NCBI GenBank assembly: GCA_016191085.1
Contig: JACPPJ010000019.1
Span: 1 to 42,258 of the forward strand
DNA length: 42,258 nt
Reading direction: 5' to 3'
DNA from: Acidobacteriota bacterium
GTDB taxonomy: Bacteria > Acidobacteriota > Terriglobia > 2-12-FULL-54-10
A program made the translations under genes and the position numbers. A model generated the notes under the pieces. The model searched no databases, was not told the DNA's origin, and saw nothing but the letters and a program-made list of their open reading frames with translations. The first letter of the stretch is position 1. Each line of letters begins with the position of its first letter. Below are positions 33,987-42,258 of the stretch, one piece after another.

Positions 33987-35612
33987 CTAAAAACCAAGCA
34001 CTTGATGCTGGGCGGAATGCAGCGGGATCTGCTCGTAGAGTTCACGCATGAAACCCGCGCCATGGCGGGCCAGGAAGTTGATCCCTGAATATATCCTCTC
34101 CTGCGGCGCTTTTTTCGGGTAGAGCGCGTTTTCCAGCCGCGTGGCATCGCGCTCGATCTGCTCGGAACGCTTTTGAACTGCCGCGGCGGCTTTGTGTTCC
34201 AGCGTGGTGAGTTGATGATGCATTTTCCTGCCGCTGGTTTCCGCAGCGTCTACGAGTGTTGGATCGAATGTCGAGAGCGCCTCCTGAATTCGCTGCAGAT
34301 CCGCTTCGAGATTGGCGGCAGTCTCCTTAAACAATTCGGTGAGCCCGGGCGGCAGGAAACGCGACGCCATTTTGTCCCGGAGCGGCTGTTTGCCCGCGAA
34401 AACGTCCGGCAGCGATATGCCGTATTTACCGAACAGTCTGCTGGCGGCAGGGTCCAGCATCGTCAAACTAGCGCGTGGAAACACCACAGGCATGCGGCCC
34501 AGGACGCGTTCGTAAACGGCGGCGGCCTGCGCGAAGTAGGCCATCTCAGACGGCCCGCCGACATATGCGACGGTAGGAAGCAAAGTGTCCTGCATGATGG
34601 GACGCAACAAAACGTTCGCGGAGATTGTTTCAGGCGCGCGCTCCAGTTGGGCGAGCAGTTCGTCAGTAGAATAGGTGTCGCCCTGGGCGGTCACGAAGCG
34701 CCCGCCGCGCATGCGCAACGCGCGGCGCTCACCATTGACGTAAACGAATAGCAACGAGAAGTCATCACCGACGTGCACTTGCGCGTGATAACCGCTCTCC
34801 GTCAGCCGCCGATTTCGCTCGAGCAGCGCATTCGTAAGGACAGGCGCGGACTCAATTGCCGCTCGAAAAGCCGAAGAACTGAGCCGGTGGAGCCTGGAAT
34901 CGAGCGGGTCCAGCAGGATGACGCCGTATTCCGAGAACAACCGCATCATGAATCCGGCAAACGCTTCGCCAAAAGCTTTGCCCGGTCTGTATGTCTCAGC
35001 GAGATGTTCCAGTAATTCCGTGGCGGAGGGGGATTCCGGCATCAGCGTGTGCAACTCATCCAGCAATGGAAGAATCGCGTCAGTAATGGGAACGGACCCC
35101 GACGCCGCGTTTGGCACCGGAGGTTGTCCCGCGTACGACAAGCGGTGCGGTGTACCGTCGCGGTCTTGTACGAAACAGTGGTTCACTTCCTCAAAATCGT
35201 GATCCTCAGTGGCCAGCCATATGACGGGCACCGCCCGCAACCCACTCTGCGTGAGGCTACGCGCCAGCTTAATAGCCGACAGATTCTTGTAGAACGCAAA
35301 CGCAGGCCCGCTGAACAGACCTACCTGGTGACCAGTAACCACCGCCACACAATTCGGATCTTGGAGCTTGGTCAAATTCTCAAAGGTATGTTCCCTTGCA
35401 CCGAAGCGACGGTTTTGCTCCCGCAGCACTCCAACGACTTGCCGTCTGAATTCCTGATCCTGTGGGATCTTTTCCGCGGCGCGGCGAAAGCTCTCGCCGT
35501 CAAAAGGGTTGTACGAGTAAAACTCCCTCACTTGAGCAAAGTTATACAGGCAGTCTACGAACAGACGGGTGGCATTGGGAAAATGGGTATACGGGATACA
35601 GTGACAATCCAT
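33987..35612 (-). CDS. bshC: Bacillithiol biosynthesis cysteine-adding enzyme BshC
   Basis: BshC ligates cysteine to glucosaminyl-malate in the last step of bacillithiol synthesis, a low-molecular-weight thiol used by Firmicutes, Bacteroidota and some Acidobacteriota. The 541-residue sequence carries FENLTKLQDPNCVAVVTGHQ, GLFSGPAFAFYKNLSAIKLA, PVIWLATEDHDFEEVNH and FPRASLTMLDP. A coiled-coil C-terminal segment follows. bshA and bshB are not in this window; the GT4 gene at 18286 is a DUF1972 enzyme and not BshA. The upstream 100 bases hold the heptamer-repeat hairpin. Confidence 0.92.
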   Translation of the reverse strand: MDCHCIPYTHFPNATRLFVDCLYNFAQVREFYSYNPFDGESFRRAAEKIPQDQEFRRQVVGVLREQNRRFGAREHTFENLTKLQDPNCVAVVTGHQVGLFSGPAFAFYKNLSAIKLARSLTQSGLRAVPVIWLATEDHDFEEVNHCFVQDRDGTPHRLSYAGQPPVPNAASGSVPITDAILPLLDELHTLMPESPSATELLEHLAETYRPGKAFGEAFAGFMMRLFSEYGVILLDPLDSRLHRLSSSAFRAAIESAPVLTNALLERNRRLTESGYHAQVHVGDDFSLLFVYVNGERRALRMRGGRFVTAQGDTYSTDELLAQLERAPETISANVLLRPIMQDTLLPTVAYVGGPSEMAYFAQAAAVYERVLGRMPVVFPRASLTMLDPAASRLFGKYGISLPDVFAGKQPLRDKMASRFLPPGLTELFKETAANLEADLQRIQEALSTFDPTLVDAAETSGRKMHHQLTTLEHKAAAAVQKRSEQIERDATRLENALYPKKAPQERIYSGINFLARHGAGFMRELYEQIPLHSAQHQVLGF

Positions 35613-35620
35613 AAGAGCTT

Positions 35621-35710
35621 AGGGAACAGGGAATAGGGAGCAGGGAATAGGAAAAAGCAGCCGGCGTGTCCTGCCGCGTTCTGTTTCCTCTTCCCTAATC
35701 CCTGTTCCCT
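35621..35710. repeat. Inverted pair of heptanucleotide arrays (GGGAATA family)
   Basis: GGGAACA, GGGAATA, GGGAGCA and GGGAATA fill 35622-35649. The complementary array (TCCCTAA, TCCCTGT, TCCCT) lies at 35692-35710. The two arms pair over about 24 bp with three mismatches, with a 42-base loop. It lies between carB (stop at 35718) and bshC (start at 35612), so it may act as a barrier between them. Confidence 0.65.
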
Positions 35711-35717
35711 CTCGTCC

Positions 35718-38700
35718 TCATTTACCGACCGTCATTTGGTGCAAATCTTGCAAGGCCATCACGCGAATCGGCTGCGCCTTCATTGCGGCGATGCCCTCAA
35801 CCGCGGCGAGCGCGCCAGCTATGGTCGTGATGCACGGGATGCGGTGCTGGACCGCCGCACGCCGGATCGCTTTCTCGTCAAAGAACGACTTTGCACCAAT
35901 CGGTGTATTGATGAGAAGCTGGATCTGTCCGCCCTTGATCAAGTCGACAACGTTGGGCCGGCCCTCCATAACTTTGTACACGGTGCGCACCGGAACGCCT
36001 GCGCTTGAGAAAATTTCCGCCGTACCACGAGTCGCAACAATTTCAAATCCCATCTCGTGCAACTTCTTCGCAAGCACTACCGCTTTGGGCTTGTCCCGAT
36101 CCTGAACGCTGATGAATGCACTGCCCTGCAACGGCAAGCGCAATCCCGCGCTCTGTTGGGATTTGGCAAACGCTTCGCCGAACTGTTCTCCGATCCCCAT
36201 GACTTCGCCAGTGGACTTCATCTCGGGTCCGAGGATCGGGTCCACTCCCGGGAACTTGGCAAACGGAAATACAGGAGATTTGACGCAGTACTGCTTCACG
36301 GGCAAGATGCCCAGCAACGCTCCCGCGCTTGGGCCCGCAGGATCGAGAGGCGGCGGCCCTTTGTCGGGCGATATTCCTTGTTTGAGCAGCTCGCGCAGCT
36401 TGACGCCGGTCATCACGCGCGATGCCAGCTTCGCCAGCGGCACTCCTGTTGCTTTGCTGACGTACGGTACAGTGCGCGACGCGCGTGGGTTCACCTCCAG
36501 CACGAACACCTTGCCGTCCTGGATGGCGTATTGGATATTCATCAAACCAACCACGTCCAAAGCAAGCGCGAGCCGCGTGGTGTAATCACAGAGCGTGCGC
36601 AGCGTCTCGGGCCCCAGCGTGATGGAGGGCAGCACGCAGCAGCTATCACCGGAATGGATACCGGCCTCCTCGATGTGCTCCATGATGCCCGCGATCAGCA
36701 CGTTCTTGCCGTCGCACAAGGCGTCCACGTCGATCTCCGTCGCATCTTCAAGGAACCGGTCAATCAGGATCGGCCGCCCAGGACTGGAGTAATCCACCGC
36801 CTCGCGCATGTACTCGTCGAGCGTGGCCTCCTCGTACGCGATGACCATGGCCCGGCCGCCGAGTACATATGAAGGCCGCACCAGGACAGGATATCCGATC
36901 CGTTCTGCGATTTCGCGCGCTTCCGGCAAAGATGTGGCGCTTCCGTTCTCCGGCTGTGGAATTGCAAGCCGGTTGAGCAAGTCACCGAACTGGCAGCGGT
37001 CTTCGGCCAGGTCAATGGATTCGGGGCTGGTGCCAATGATAGGCACGCCAGCGTTTTTCAGAGGCAGCGCCAGATTCAGCGGAGTCTGCCCTCCGAACTG
37101 CACGATCACGCCGTCCGGCTTCTCCTCGTTCACGACTGCCATGACGTCCTCGAACGTGAGCGGCTCGAAATATAGCCGGTCGGAGGTGTCGTAGTCGGTC
37201 GAGACCGTCTCCGGGTTGCAGTTCACCATGATGGTTTCGTAACCGGCTTCACGCAGCGCGAACGAGGCGTGGCAGCAGCAATAATCGAACTCGATGCCCT
37301 GACCGATGCGGTTGGGGCCGCTGCCCAGGATCATGATCTTCTTGCGCCCGCTTGGCTCAGCCTCGTCCTCCTGCTCATAACAGGAGTACATATACGGTGT
37401 GAATGATTCGAATTCGGCGGCGCAGGTGTCCACGCGCTTGAACACGGGGCTGACGCCCAGCTTTTTACGCACACCGTAAACCTGCTCCAGGCTGGTGTTC
37501 CATACCGTTGCGAGCCGCCGGTCCGAGATTCCTGCGCGCTTCGTCCGCCGCAGTTGTTCAGTGGTGATAGTTTCCGTGTCCTTCTGCTCCGTTGCGAGCA
37601 GAGTTGTCTCGACCTCCCGCAACTGTTGCAGAAACCAGGGATCAATGGCGGTCATCTGCGCGACTTGCTTCACGGTCCAGCCGTTCCGCAGAACGTGGCG
37701 GATGTAAGTCAAACGATCGGGGCTGGGAGTCACCAGTTTGTTCGTCACCAGAGTTTCATCAACAGTGACAGCGGTCGGAGATTTGCCGGTCTCCAGCGAT
37801 CTCACGGCTTTCATCAACGACTCTTTGAAGGTGCGGCCAATGGCCATCACCTCGCCTACCGATTTCATTTGCGGGCCGAGCGTCTGTTCGGCGCCGGGAA
37901 ATTTTTCAAACTGCCATTTCGGTATCTTCACCACGACGTAATCGAGCGTGGGCTCAAAGCACGATGGCGTTTTCTTGGTGATGTCGTTAGGAATCTCATC
38001 GAGTGTGTACCCGACGGCAAGTTTGCTGGCGATCTTCGCGATGGGGAAGCCGGTTGCCTTGGACGCCAAGGCGGAACTGCGCGAAACGCGCGGGTTCATC
38101 TCGATCACCACCATGCGCCCGGTCTCCGGATGTACGCCGAACTGAATGTTCGAGCCACCCGTCTCCACGCCAACTTCACGGATCACCGCGATCGCGGCGT
38201 CGCGCATGATCTGATACTCTTTGTCGGTCAGAGTCTGCGCCGGCGCAACCGTGATCGAGTCCCCAGTGTGGACCCCCATGGGATCGAAGTTCTCAATCGA
38301 GCAAACGACGATGACGTTGTCGCGGAGGTCGCGCATGACCTCCAGCTCGAATTCTTTCCAACCGAGGACGCTCTCCTCGACCAGCGCTTCGTGCACCGGG
38401 CTGAGATCGAGCCCGCGCGCCAGGATTTCCACAAACTCCTCGCGGTTATAAGCAAGACCGCCGCCCGTACCGCCCAGCGTGAACGACGGCCTGATGATGA
38501 CGGGGTACCCCATGCGTGCTGCGAATTCCAGTCCGTCCTGGAGGTTGTTCACCAGCGTGCTGCGCGGCGTGTCCAAGCCGATGCGCAACATGGCGTCCTT
38601 GAACATCAGCCGGTCTTCGGCCATCTGTATGGCGCGCAACCCTGCGCCGATTAACTCGACGTTGTAACGCTCCAGAATTCCTCTTTCCGCGAGTTGAACG

Positions 38701-38996
38701 GAGAGATTCAGCGCCGTCTGACCACCGACCGTTGACAGCAACGCGTCCGGCCGCTCCTGCTCGATAATGGCTTCCAGGTATTCGACCTCGAGCGGTTCAA
38801 TATAAGTGCGGTCGGCAAGCTCCGGGTCGGTCATGATGGTGGCGGGGTTCGAGTTCACCAGCACCACTTCATAACCTTCGCTGCGAAGCGCCTTGCACGC
38901 TTGCGTGCCCGAGTAATCGAACTCGCAGGCCTGGCCAATGACAATGGGGCCGGAGCCGATGATCAGGATTTTGTGAATGTCAGTGCGTCGCGGCAT
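35718..38996 (-). CDS. carB: Carbamoyl-phosphate synthase large subunit
   Basis: CarB makes carbamoyl phosphate from bicarbonate, ammonia and two ATP, feeding arginine and pyrimidine synthesis. The 1092-residue protein (E. coli: 1073) has two ATP-grasp halves beginning [20 protein letters not shown] and [20 protein letters not shown]. Both halves carry the metal-binding EMNPR or EVNPR loops ([40 protein letters not shown]). The oligomerisation domain lies between them, and a C-terminal MGS-like allosteric domain ends the protein ([19 protein letters not shown]). Normally carB follows carA directly; here three genes lie between them. Confidence 0.97.
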   Translation of the reverse strand: MPRRTDIHKILIIGSGPIVIGQACEFDYSGTQACKALRSEGYEVVLVNSNPATIMTDPELADRTYIEPLEVEYLEAIIEQERPDALLSTVGGQTALNLSVQLAERGILERYNVELIGAGLRAIQMAEDRLMFKDAMLRIGLDTPRSTLVNNLQDGLEFAARMGYPVIIRPSFTLGGTGGGLAYNREEFVEILARGLDLSPVHEALVEESVLGWKEFELEVMRDLRDNVIVVCSIENFDPMGVHTGDSITVAPAQTLTDKEYQIMRDAAIAVIREVGVETGGSNIQFGVHPETGRMVVIEMNPRVSRSSALASKATGFPIAKIASKLAVGYTLDEIPNDITKKTPSCFEPTLDYVVVKIPKWQFEKFPGAEQTLGPQMKSVGEVMAIGRTFKESLMKAVRSLETGKSPTAVTVDETLVTNKLVTPSPDRLTYIRHVLRNGWTVKQVAQMTAIDPWFLQQLREVETTLLATEQKDTETITTEQLRRTKRAGISDRRLATVWNTSLEQVYGVRKKLGVSPVFKRVDTCAAEFESFTPYMYSCYEQEDEAEPSGRKKIMILGSGPNRIGQGIEFDYCCCHASFALREAGYETIMVNCNPETVSTDYDTSDRLYFEPLTFEDVMAVVNEEKPDGVIVQFGGQTPLNLALPLKNAGVPIIGTSPESIDLAEDRCQFGDLLNRLAIPQPENGSATSLPEAREIAERIGYPVLVRPSYVLGGRAMVIAYEEATLDEYMREAVDYSSPGRPILIDRFLEDATEIDVDALCDGKNVLIAGIMEHIEEAGIHSGDSCCVLPSITLGPETLRTLCDYTTRLALALDVVGLMNIQYAIQDGKVFVLEVNPRASRTVPYVSKATGVPLAKLASRVMTGVKLRELLKQGISPDKGPPPLDPAGPSAGALLGILPVKQYCVKSPVFPFAKFPGVDPILGPEMKSTGEVMGIGEQFGEAFAKSQQSAGLRLPLQGSAFISVQDRDKPKAVVLAKKLHEMGFEIVATRGTAEIFSSAGVPVRTVYKVMEGRPNVVDLIKGGQIQLLINTPIGAKSFFDEKAIRRAAVQHRIPCITTIAGALAAVEGIAAMKAQPIRVMALQDLHQMTVGK

Positions 38997-39056
38997 GATT
39001 TGCTTAAAACTAATCTCACGATTTGCGAAGTTGAGCGTACCGGAATCGCTCGCGTA

Positions 39057-39278
39057 TCAGCGCATCTCTTCAAATTGCTCCACGGTGATGCCCATGTCTT
39101 TGATCATATCTCGCAGCGTGCCTTCGGGAATATCCCTGCCATGGTGAACTGTCAGGGATGTCCACCTGCCGTCCGGGTGGCGAAAGACAGCGTGACTTCC
39201 TCGCTGGCGGATCTGCCGGAAACCTAGCCGATTTAGAATCCGTTCGAGTTCACGCGGTTTTGCCGGGCGCAGCTTCAA
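39057..39278 (-). CDS. hicA: HicA-type mRNA interferase toxin
   Basis: HicA toxins are small double-stranded-RNA-binding-fold ribonucleases that cleave mRNA. The 73-residue protein has LERILNRLGFRQIRQRGSHAVF near the middle, with the catalytic His29 in GSH, and HPDGRWTSLTVHHGRDIPEGTL after it. The start is a TTG at 39278 with GGAGG six bases upstream, which would keep toxin synthesis low. It overlaps hicB by 29 bases and precedes carB by 60 bases, so it belongs to the car transcript. Confidence 0.88.
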   Translation of the reverse strand: MKLRPAKPRELERILNRLGFRQIRQRGSHAVFRHPDGRWTSLTVHHGRDIPEGTLRDMIKDMGITVEQFEEMR

Positions 39279-39495
39279 CCGTTACCTCCACCCGATCAAC
39301 AGCAACCTCAATGGGGATCGGGTCACCAACGCTTTGCCGCGCTTCGATATGAAGCTGGATTACCTCCCGTATATTCTCTAACGCCTCTTCGTAGGTATCG
39401 CCGTAGGAATGACATCCCTGTAATGCCGGGCAGGACGAGATGTACACTCCATCCTCATCCTGTTCAATCACGACGGTGTATTGATATTTAGCCAC
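39250..39495 (-). CDS. hicB: HicB-type antitoxin, without DNA-binding domain
   Basis: The 81-residue antitoxin has the partial RNase-H-like HicB fold ([41 protein letters not shown]). It ends at about residue 80 in GKTA with no visible helix-turn-helix or ribbon-helix-helix, so it probably cannot repress its own promoter. The GTG start has GGGAGG eight bases upstream. It overlaps hicA downstream and the PD-(D/E)XK-like gene upstream. Confidence 0.85.
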   Translation of the reverse strand: MAKYQYTVVIEQDEDGVYISSCPALQGCHSYGDTYEEALENIREVIQLHIEARQSVGDPIPIEVAVDRVEVTVEAAPGKTA

Positions 39496-40109
39496 GGAGA
39501 TAACCTCCCATTCGCATCGAAACTGAGCCCCTCGCCGGTTTTCGCAACTAATGCAATCCGAATTCCCGTTTTCACAAATAGCTCGCTACTCACTGCTTTC
39601 TTCGCGGCAGCCTCGAATTCTGGAGAACGCGGAACTGCAACCCACAAATCGTCGTCGAGCGAACTTCTTTCTGATACGACGATTTGTCCAACCGCTTTCG
39701 CCAATGTTACAAGGGCGCTCTTTCCTTTTACCTTCTGCAAAGGCCCGCCTTTACACTCGGCCCTGATCTTTCTCCCGTCTACTTTCACCTGTACATCGAA
39801 ACCCACTCGCGAACGGATTTTTAACAACTGATTTCTTCGGCGGTAATCACCCCGAAAAACATGTTCGTGGCTCTGGCGCGTGCATCCGTTTTCGATGAGA
39901 AAACGGCCAATATCAAAAACAATGCGCTCTTCGACTACTTGATTACCCTGCTTGTGGGGTTTGATGCGAACATGGGCGCCGTCAATAGCAACATCGGCCT
40001 GAGTGACCTCGTTTGTGTGATCCAACAACCAGAAGCAAAATCGGAGCGTCACTTCCGCTTCTGGCATTATGGGCACTGCCTTGGTAGCTACCACCCCTTC
40101 ATTGGCCAT
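39468..40109 (-). CDS. Unknown protein with PD-(D/E)XK-like nuclease motif
   Basis: This 213-residue protein has no family I can name with certainty. Around residues 103-142 it shows [20 protein letters not shown], then [16 protein letters not shown]. The spacing D105-x12-E118-C-K120 with a following helix containing Q142 matches the core of restriction-endonuclease-like PD-(D/E)XK folds. The N-terminal 90 residues have no recognised motif. The ATG at 40109 has GGAGGA eight bases upstream, inside the carA 3' end, overlapping carA by 11 bases. Base composition is about 50% GC against about 60% in carA/carB lines I counted, which suggests transfer. With hicB-hicA it makes a three-gene insert in the car operon. 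Confidence 0.72.
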   Translation of the reverse strand: MANEGVVATKAVPIMPEAEVTLRFCFWLLDHTNEVTQADVAIDGAHVRIKPHKQGNQVVEERIVFDIGRFLIENGCTRQSHEHVFRGDYRRRNQLLKIRSRVGFDVQVKVDGRKIRAECKGGPLQKVKGKSALVTLAKAVGQIVVSERSSLDDDLWVAVPRSPEFEAAAKKAVSSELFVKTGIRIALVAKTGEGLSFDANGRLSPWLNINTPS

Positions 40110-41244
40110 GCCGCCACTCCTCCATCATCTTGGTGAACTCCCCGAACAGGTAATGCGAGTCGTGCGGGCCCGGGGAGGCTTCGGGGTGGTATTGCACGCA
40201 AAATACTGGCAACGAGCGATGCCTGAAGCCTTCCAGGGTCTGATCGTTCAAATTCCAATGTGTCAATTCGATCTCGCTTGACGGCAGCGAATCCGGGTCA
40301 ACAGCGAAGCCGTGATTGTGTGCCGTGATCTCTACTTTTTTCGTCGTCGCATTCATCACCGGATGGTTCCCGCCGCGATGGCCGAACTTCAGCTTGTACG
40401 TCTTGCCGCCGAGCGCGAGTCCGAGGACCTGATGTCCCAGGCAGATGCCGAAGATCGGCTTTTTGCCAAATAGCTTTCGAACATTCTCCGCTTGCACTTT
40501 CAACGGCTCAGGATCGCCGGGGCCGTTGGAGAGAAATATCCCGTCAGGTTTCAGGCTCAGCACTTCTTCAGCGGAGGTGAGCGCTGGAACAACCGTGACG
40601 CGGCAGCCACTCGTGACCAGCCGCCGCAGAATGTTCTGTTTGATCCCGTAGTCGTACGCCACTACGTGGAAAGGCGGTGCTTGCTCGCTCGCCGTTTGTG
40701 TTTCTTCGTTGCGCCCCGGAATGATCGGCTGGACCGGCGCACCCCAAACGTATCGTTGCTTTGTGGAAACGCCCTGGGCCAAGTCCCGGCCTGCCATCGA
40801 GGGGATGGAACGGGCTTTCGCGACGAGACTCTCCGGTTTGTTTTCCAAACTGGAGATCACACCGCGCATGGCGCCATGAGTTCGCAGATGCCGCACGACA
40901 GCGCGAGTATCGAGTCCTTCGATAGCGGGTATCTGGTAGCGCTCCAGAAAGTGCTCGCCGTGCTCCCGGCTGCGCCAGTTGCTCGCCACTACGCTGAATT
41001 GTCTGACCACTAAGCCTTCGATGTACGGCCGGGTAGCCTCATTGTCGTCGGGGTTGGTGCCGTAATTGCCGATCTCAGGATTGGTGAGAACGACAATCTG
41101 TCCCGCGTAGGAAGGATCCGTAAAGATTTCCTGATAACCGGTGATGGAGGTGTTGAAAACGACTTCCCCGTAGCACTCGCCTTTGGCGCCGCAACTCTCG
41201 CCTGTGAATATCCTGCCGTCTTCGAGCGCTAGGGTTGCTTGCAT
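40099..41244 (-). CDS. carA: Carbamoyl-phosphate synthase small subunit
   Basis: CarA hydrolyses glutamine and channels ammonia to CarB. The 381-residue protein has the CPSase N-terminal domain ([39 protein letters not shown]) and a class I glutaminase domain. The nucleophile cysteine lies in [13 protein letters not shown], and the catalytic His/Glu pair in [19 protein letters not shown] five bases before the ATG. It is first of a leftward operon carA-orf-hicB-hicA-carB, and ends with an 11-base overlap with the next gene. Confidence 0.97.
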   Translation of the reverse strand: MQATLALEDGRIFTGESCGAKGECYGEVVFNTSITGYQEIFTDPSYAGQIVVLTNPEIGNYGTNPDDNEATRPYIEGLVVRQFSVVASNWRSREHGEHFLERYQIPAIEGLDTRAVVRHLRTHGAMRGVISSLENKPESLVAKARSIPSMAGRDLAQGVSTKQRYVWGAPVQPIIPGRNEETQTASEQAPPFHVVAYDYGIKQNILRRLVTSGCRVTVVPALTSAEEVLSLKPDGIFLSNGPGDPEPLKVQAENVRKLFGKKPIFGICLGHQVLGLALGGKTYKLKFGHRGGNHPVMNATTKKVEITAHNHGFAVDPDSLPSSEIELTHWNLNDQTLEGFRHRSLPVFCVQYHPEASPGPHDSHYLFGEFTKMMEEWRHGQ

Positions 41245-41317
41245 GCGGATCCTCTCAACATTGGGAAAACTAAATCAGTATTGAATGGATGAGGAAATTG
41301 GCCGGTAGGCGACCCAA

Positions 41318-41920
41318 TCACCGTAGCATTCCAAGCTGGCCAAACGGCCAGTAGATGAAAACCGCTTTGCCGTAGATCAGCCTTCTTTCGACGGTCCCCC
41401 AAACCCGGCTGTCGTTGGAGGATGTTCGGTGATCGCCGAGCACAAAGAACTCTCCGGGCGGGATGCGCATCAGTCTTAAACTTTGGCGGTCGCGGTACTC
41501 AGAGGGGACATACGGTTCGATCAATCTTCTGCCGTTGACGTAAACTTCGCCATTAATCAGTTGCACGGTCTCCCCTGGCAATCCGACCACGCGCTTAATG
41601 TATGACTTCCCAGGGTCCAGAGGATACCAGAAGACCACGACGTCGCCTCGTTCAATACTTTCGAAGCGATAGATAAACTTGTTGATGAATATGCGTTCCT
41701 GGTCAGCCAGTTCCGGCATCATGCTGTTGCCTTCCACCTTCACAGGCTGATATAGAAATACGATGACAACGCCAGCGATGCCGAGCGAAACAAGGATATC
41801 CCGCATCCACGAGCGCAGGTCTGGCAAGAGCCCACTCTTAGGCCCCAGATCCTGCCGACTCAAGGGAATTTCCCCGCCTGAATCTAACGCTGGCCGCTCG
41901 ATTTCTTCCATAACTCTCAT
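41318..41920 (-). CDS. lepB: Signal peptidase I
   Basis: This membrane serine protease cleaves Sec/Tat signal peptides at the outer face. The 200-residue protein has one transmembrane anchor (DILVSLGIAGVVIVFLYQPV), Ser66 in GNSMMPEL as nucleophile, and Lys109 in SYIKRVVGLPGE as general base. The family box E GDHRTSSNDSR lies near the C-terminus. The ATG at 41920 is used; ATG 41911 is an alternative, neither with a strong ribosome site. It precedes carA by 73 bases on the same strand. Confidence 0.93.
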   Translation of the reverse strand: MRVMEEIERPALDSGGEIPLSRQDLGPKSGLLPDLRSWMRDILVSLGIAGVVIVFLYQPVKVEGNSMMPELADQERIFINKFIYRFESIERGDVVVFWYPLDPGKSYIKRVVGLPGETVQLINGEVYVNGRRLIEPYVPSEYRDRQSLRLMRIPPGEFFVLGDHRTSSNDSRVWGTVERRLIYGKAVFIYWPFGQLGMLR

Positions 41921-42139
41921 TAGATTTTTACCACAATTTCGCCAACCCGACAACGGACAACGGGGGAAAGGAGCGGCGCGGTGCGACACAAGCGCCGCCC
42001 GAACCTCATTTCGACATGAATTATGCCAACGAGCTATGCGAAGCTGGAGCTAGGTTGAAGGTCTGGGAACTGATTCGGTTATTGGAATGGGATGCCTCAG
42101 GACGGTCTGCCCGTTGCTCCACCTAGAGCATTTCTCCTG

Positions 42140-42256
42140 TTACTGTAGATCATAGCCGCAATGGCGAAACCAAGCGGACGCGTCACTGGGTGTGATCGTT
42201 ACGATGGCCTCGGAAATTGCTTGTTGCAGGGAATCCACGGTTCGAGCCTTGAGCGA
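42140..42256 (-). CDS. IS630-type transposase, C-terminal end
   Basis: The right edge of the window reads, on the minus strand, 38 codons ending in TAA (42140-42142). The sequence LKARTVDSLQQAISEAIVTI, followed by TPSDASAWFRHCGYDLQ, matches the C-terminus of IS630/Tc1-mariner transposases (RTVxxLxxAIxxAL...F-x-x-x-GY). Only the end of the DDE domain is present, the rest lying beyond the window. The terminal inverted repeat should be in the next 100 bases (perhaps near TAGAGCATTTCTCCTG at 42124-42139), but the partner is not visible. Confidence 0.65.
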   Translation of the reverse strand, partial: SLKARTVDSLQQAISEAIVTITPSDASAWFRHCGYDLQ

Positions 42257-42258
42257 GC

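Noticed and set aside
37554-38654. 366-codon open frame antisense to carB
   Set aside because: Mirror of the carB coding strand in a GC-rich gene; no family resemblance, no ribosome site, and the composition is that of an antisense shadow.

Overview
The window looks like a moderately high-GC chromosome segment of an Acidobacteriota member close to Bryobacterales/Solibacter. The main clue is a secreted protein ending in the TIGR03437 domain (named for Solibacter) behind BACON-like repeats. Orphan secretin and M16 peptidase pairs, BshC and several short palindromic intergenic repeats also fit. This placement rests on protein families only, not on any 16S or marker search.

Layout. Positions 1-460: the end of an unknown gene, then a nested palindromic repeat. 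461-5580: priA (+), then a frameshifted secreted BACON/TIGR03437 gene (-). 6070-6851: a GEMM-I (cyclic dinucleotide) riboswitch with an overlapping intrinsic terminator, in front of a zinc-ribbon/XRE regulator. 7062-10410 (-): sugar nucleotidyltransferase, metallophosphoesterase, rsmI and a Sel1-repeat lipoprotein. 10433-16147: a complete coenzyme F420 locus, with cofC-cofG-cofH-npdG leftward and cofE-cofD rightward from one divergent control region. 16195-19398: three glycosyltransferases. 19453-22453 (-): fabG, a TetR regulator, a PaaA-like di-iron protein and an OsmC-like protein, the last two behind a clear promoter/operator. 22593-25049 (-): sucA. 25399-27200 (+): a YqjD/DUF3618/YqjE/DUF3618/zinc-ribbon envelope operon, convergent with a DUF892 gene. 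28104-28385 (-): a small Cys-rich anchored protein. 28581-31708 (+): an M16 peptidase pair. 31767-35612 (-): DUF2784 protein, orphan secretin and bshC. 35718-41244 (-): carA and carB, separated by three inserted genes (a PD-(D/E)XK-like protein, hicB and hicA). 41318-41920 (-): lepB. Right edge: the C-terminus of an IS630-type transposase.

The most interesting items are as follows. (1) The riboswitch has its aptamer P1 strand inside the 5' arm of the terminator, which predicts a ligand-ON switch. (2) A HicBA toxin-antitoxin pair and a nuclease-like gene are overlapped into the carAB operon, so the toxin shares transcription with an essential biosynthetic pathway. (3) The F420 pathway is complete, including an F420:NADP oxidoreductase. 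(4) Five different degenerate heptanucleotide arrays sit at gene boundaries and resemble cyanobacterial STRR sequences. (5) Small inverted-repeat elements have supplied the final codons of cofD and the DUF2784 gene.

Everything here was read by eye. Family names come from motif recognition, and no database search or folding program was run.
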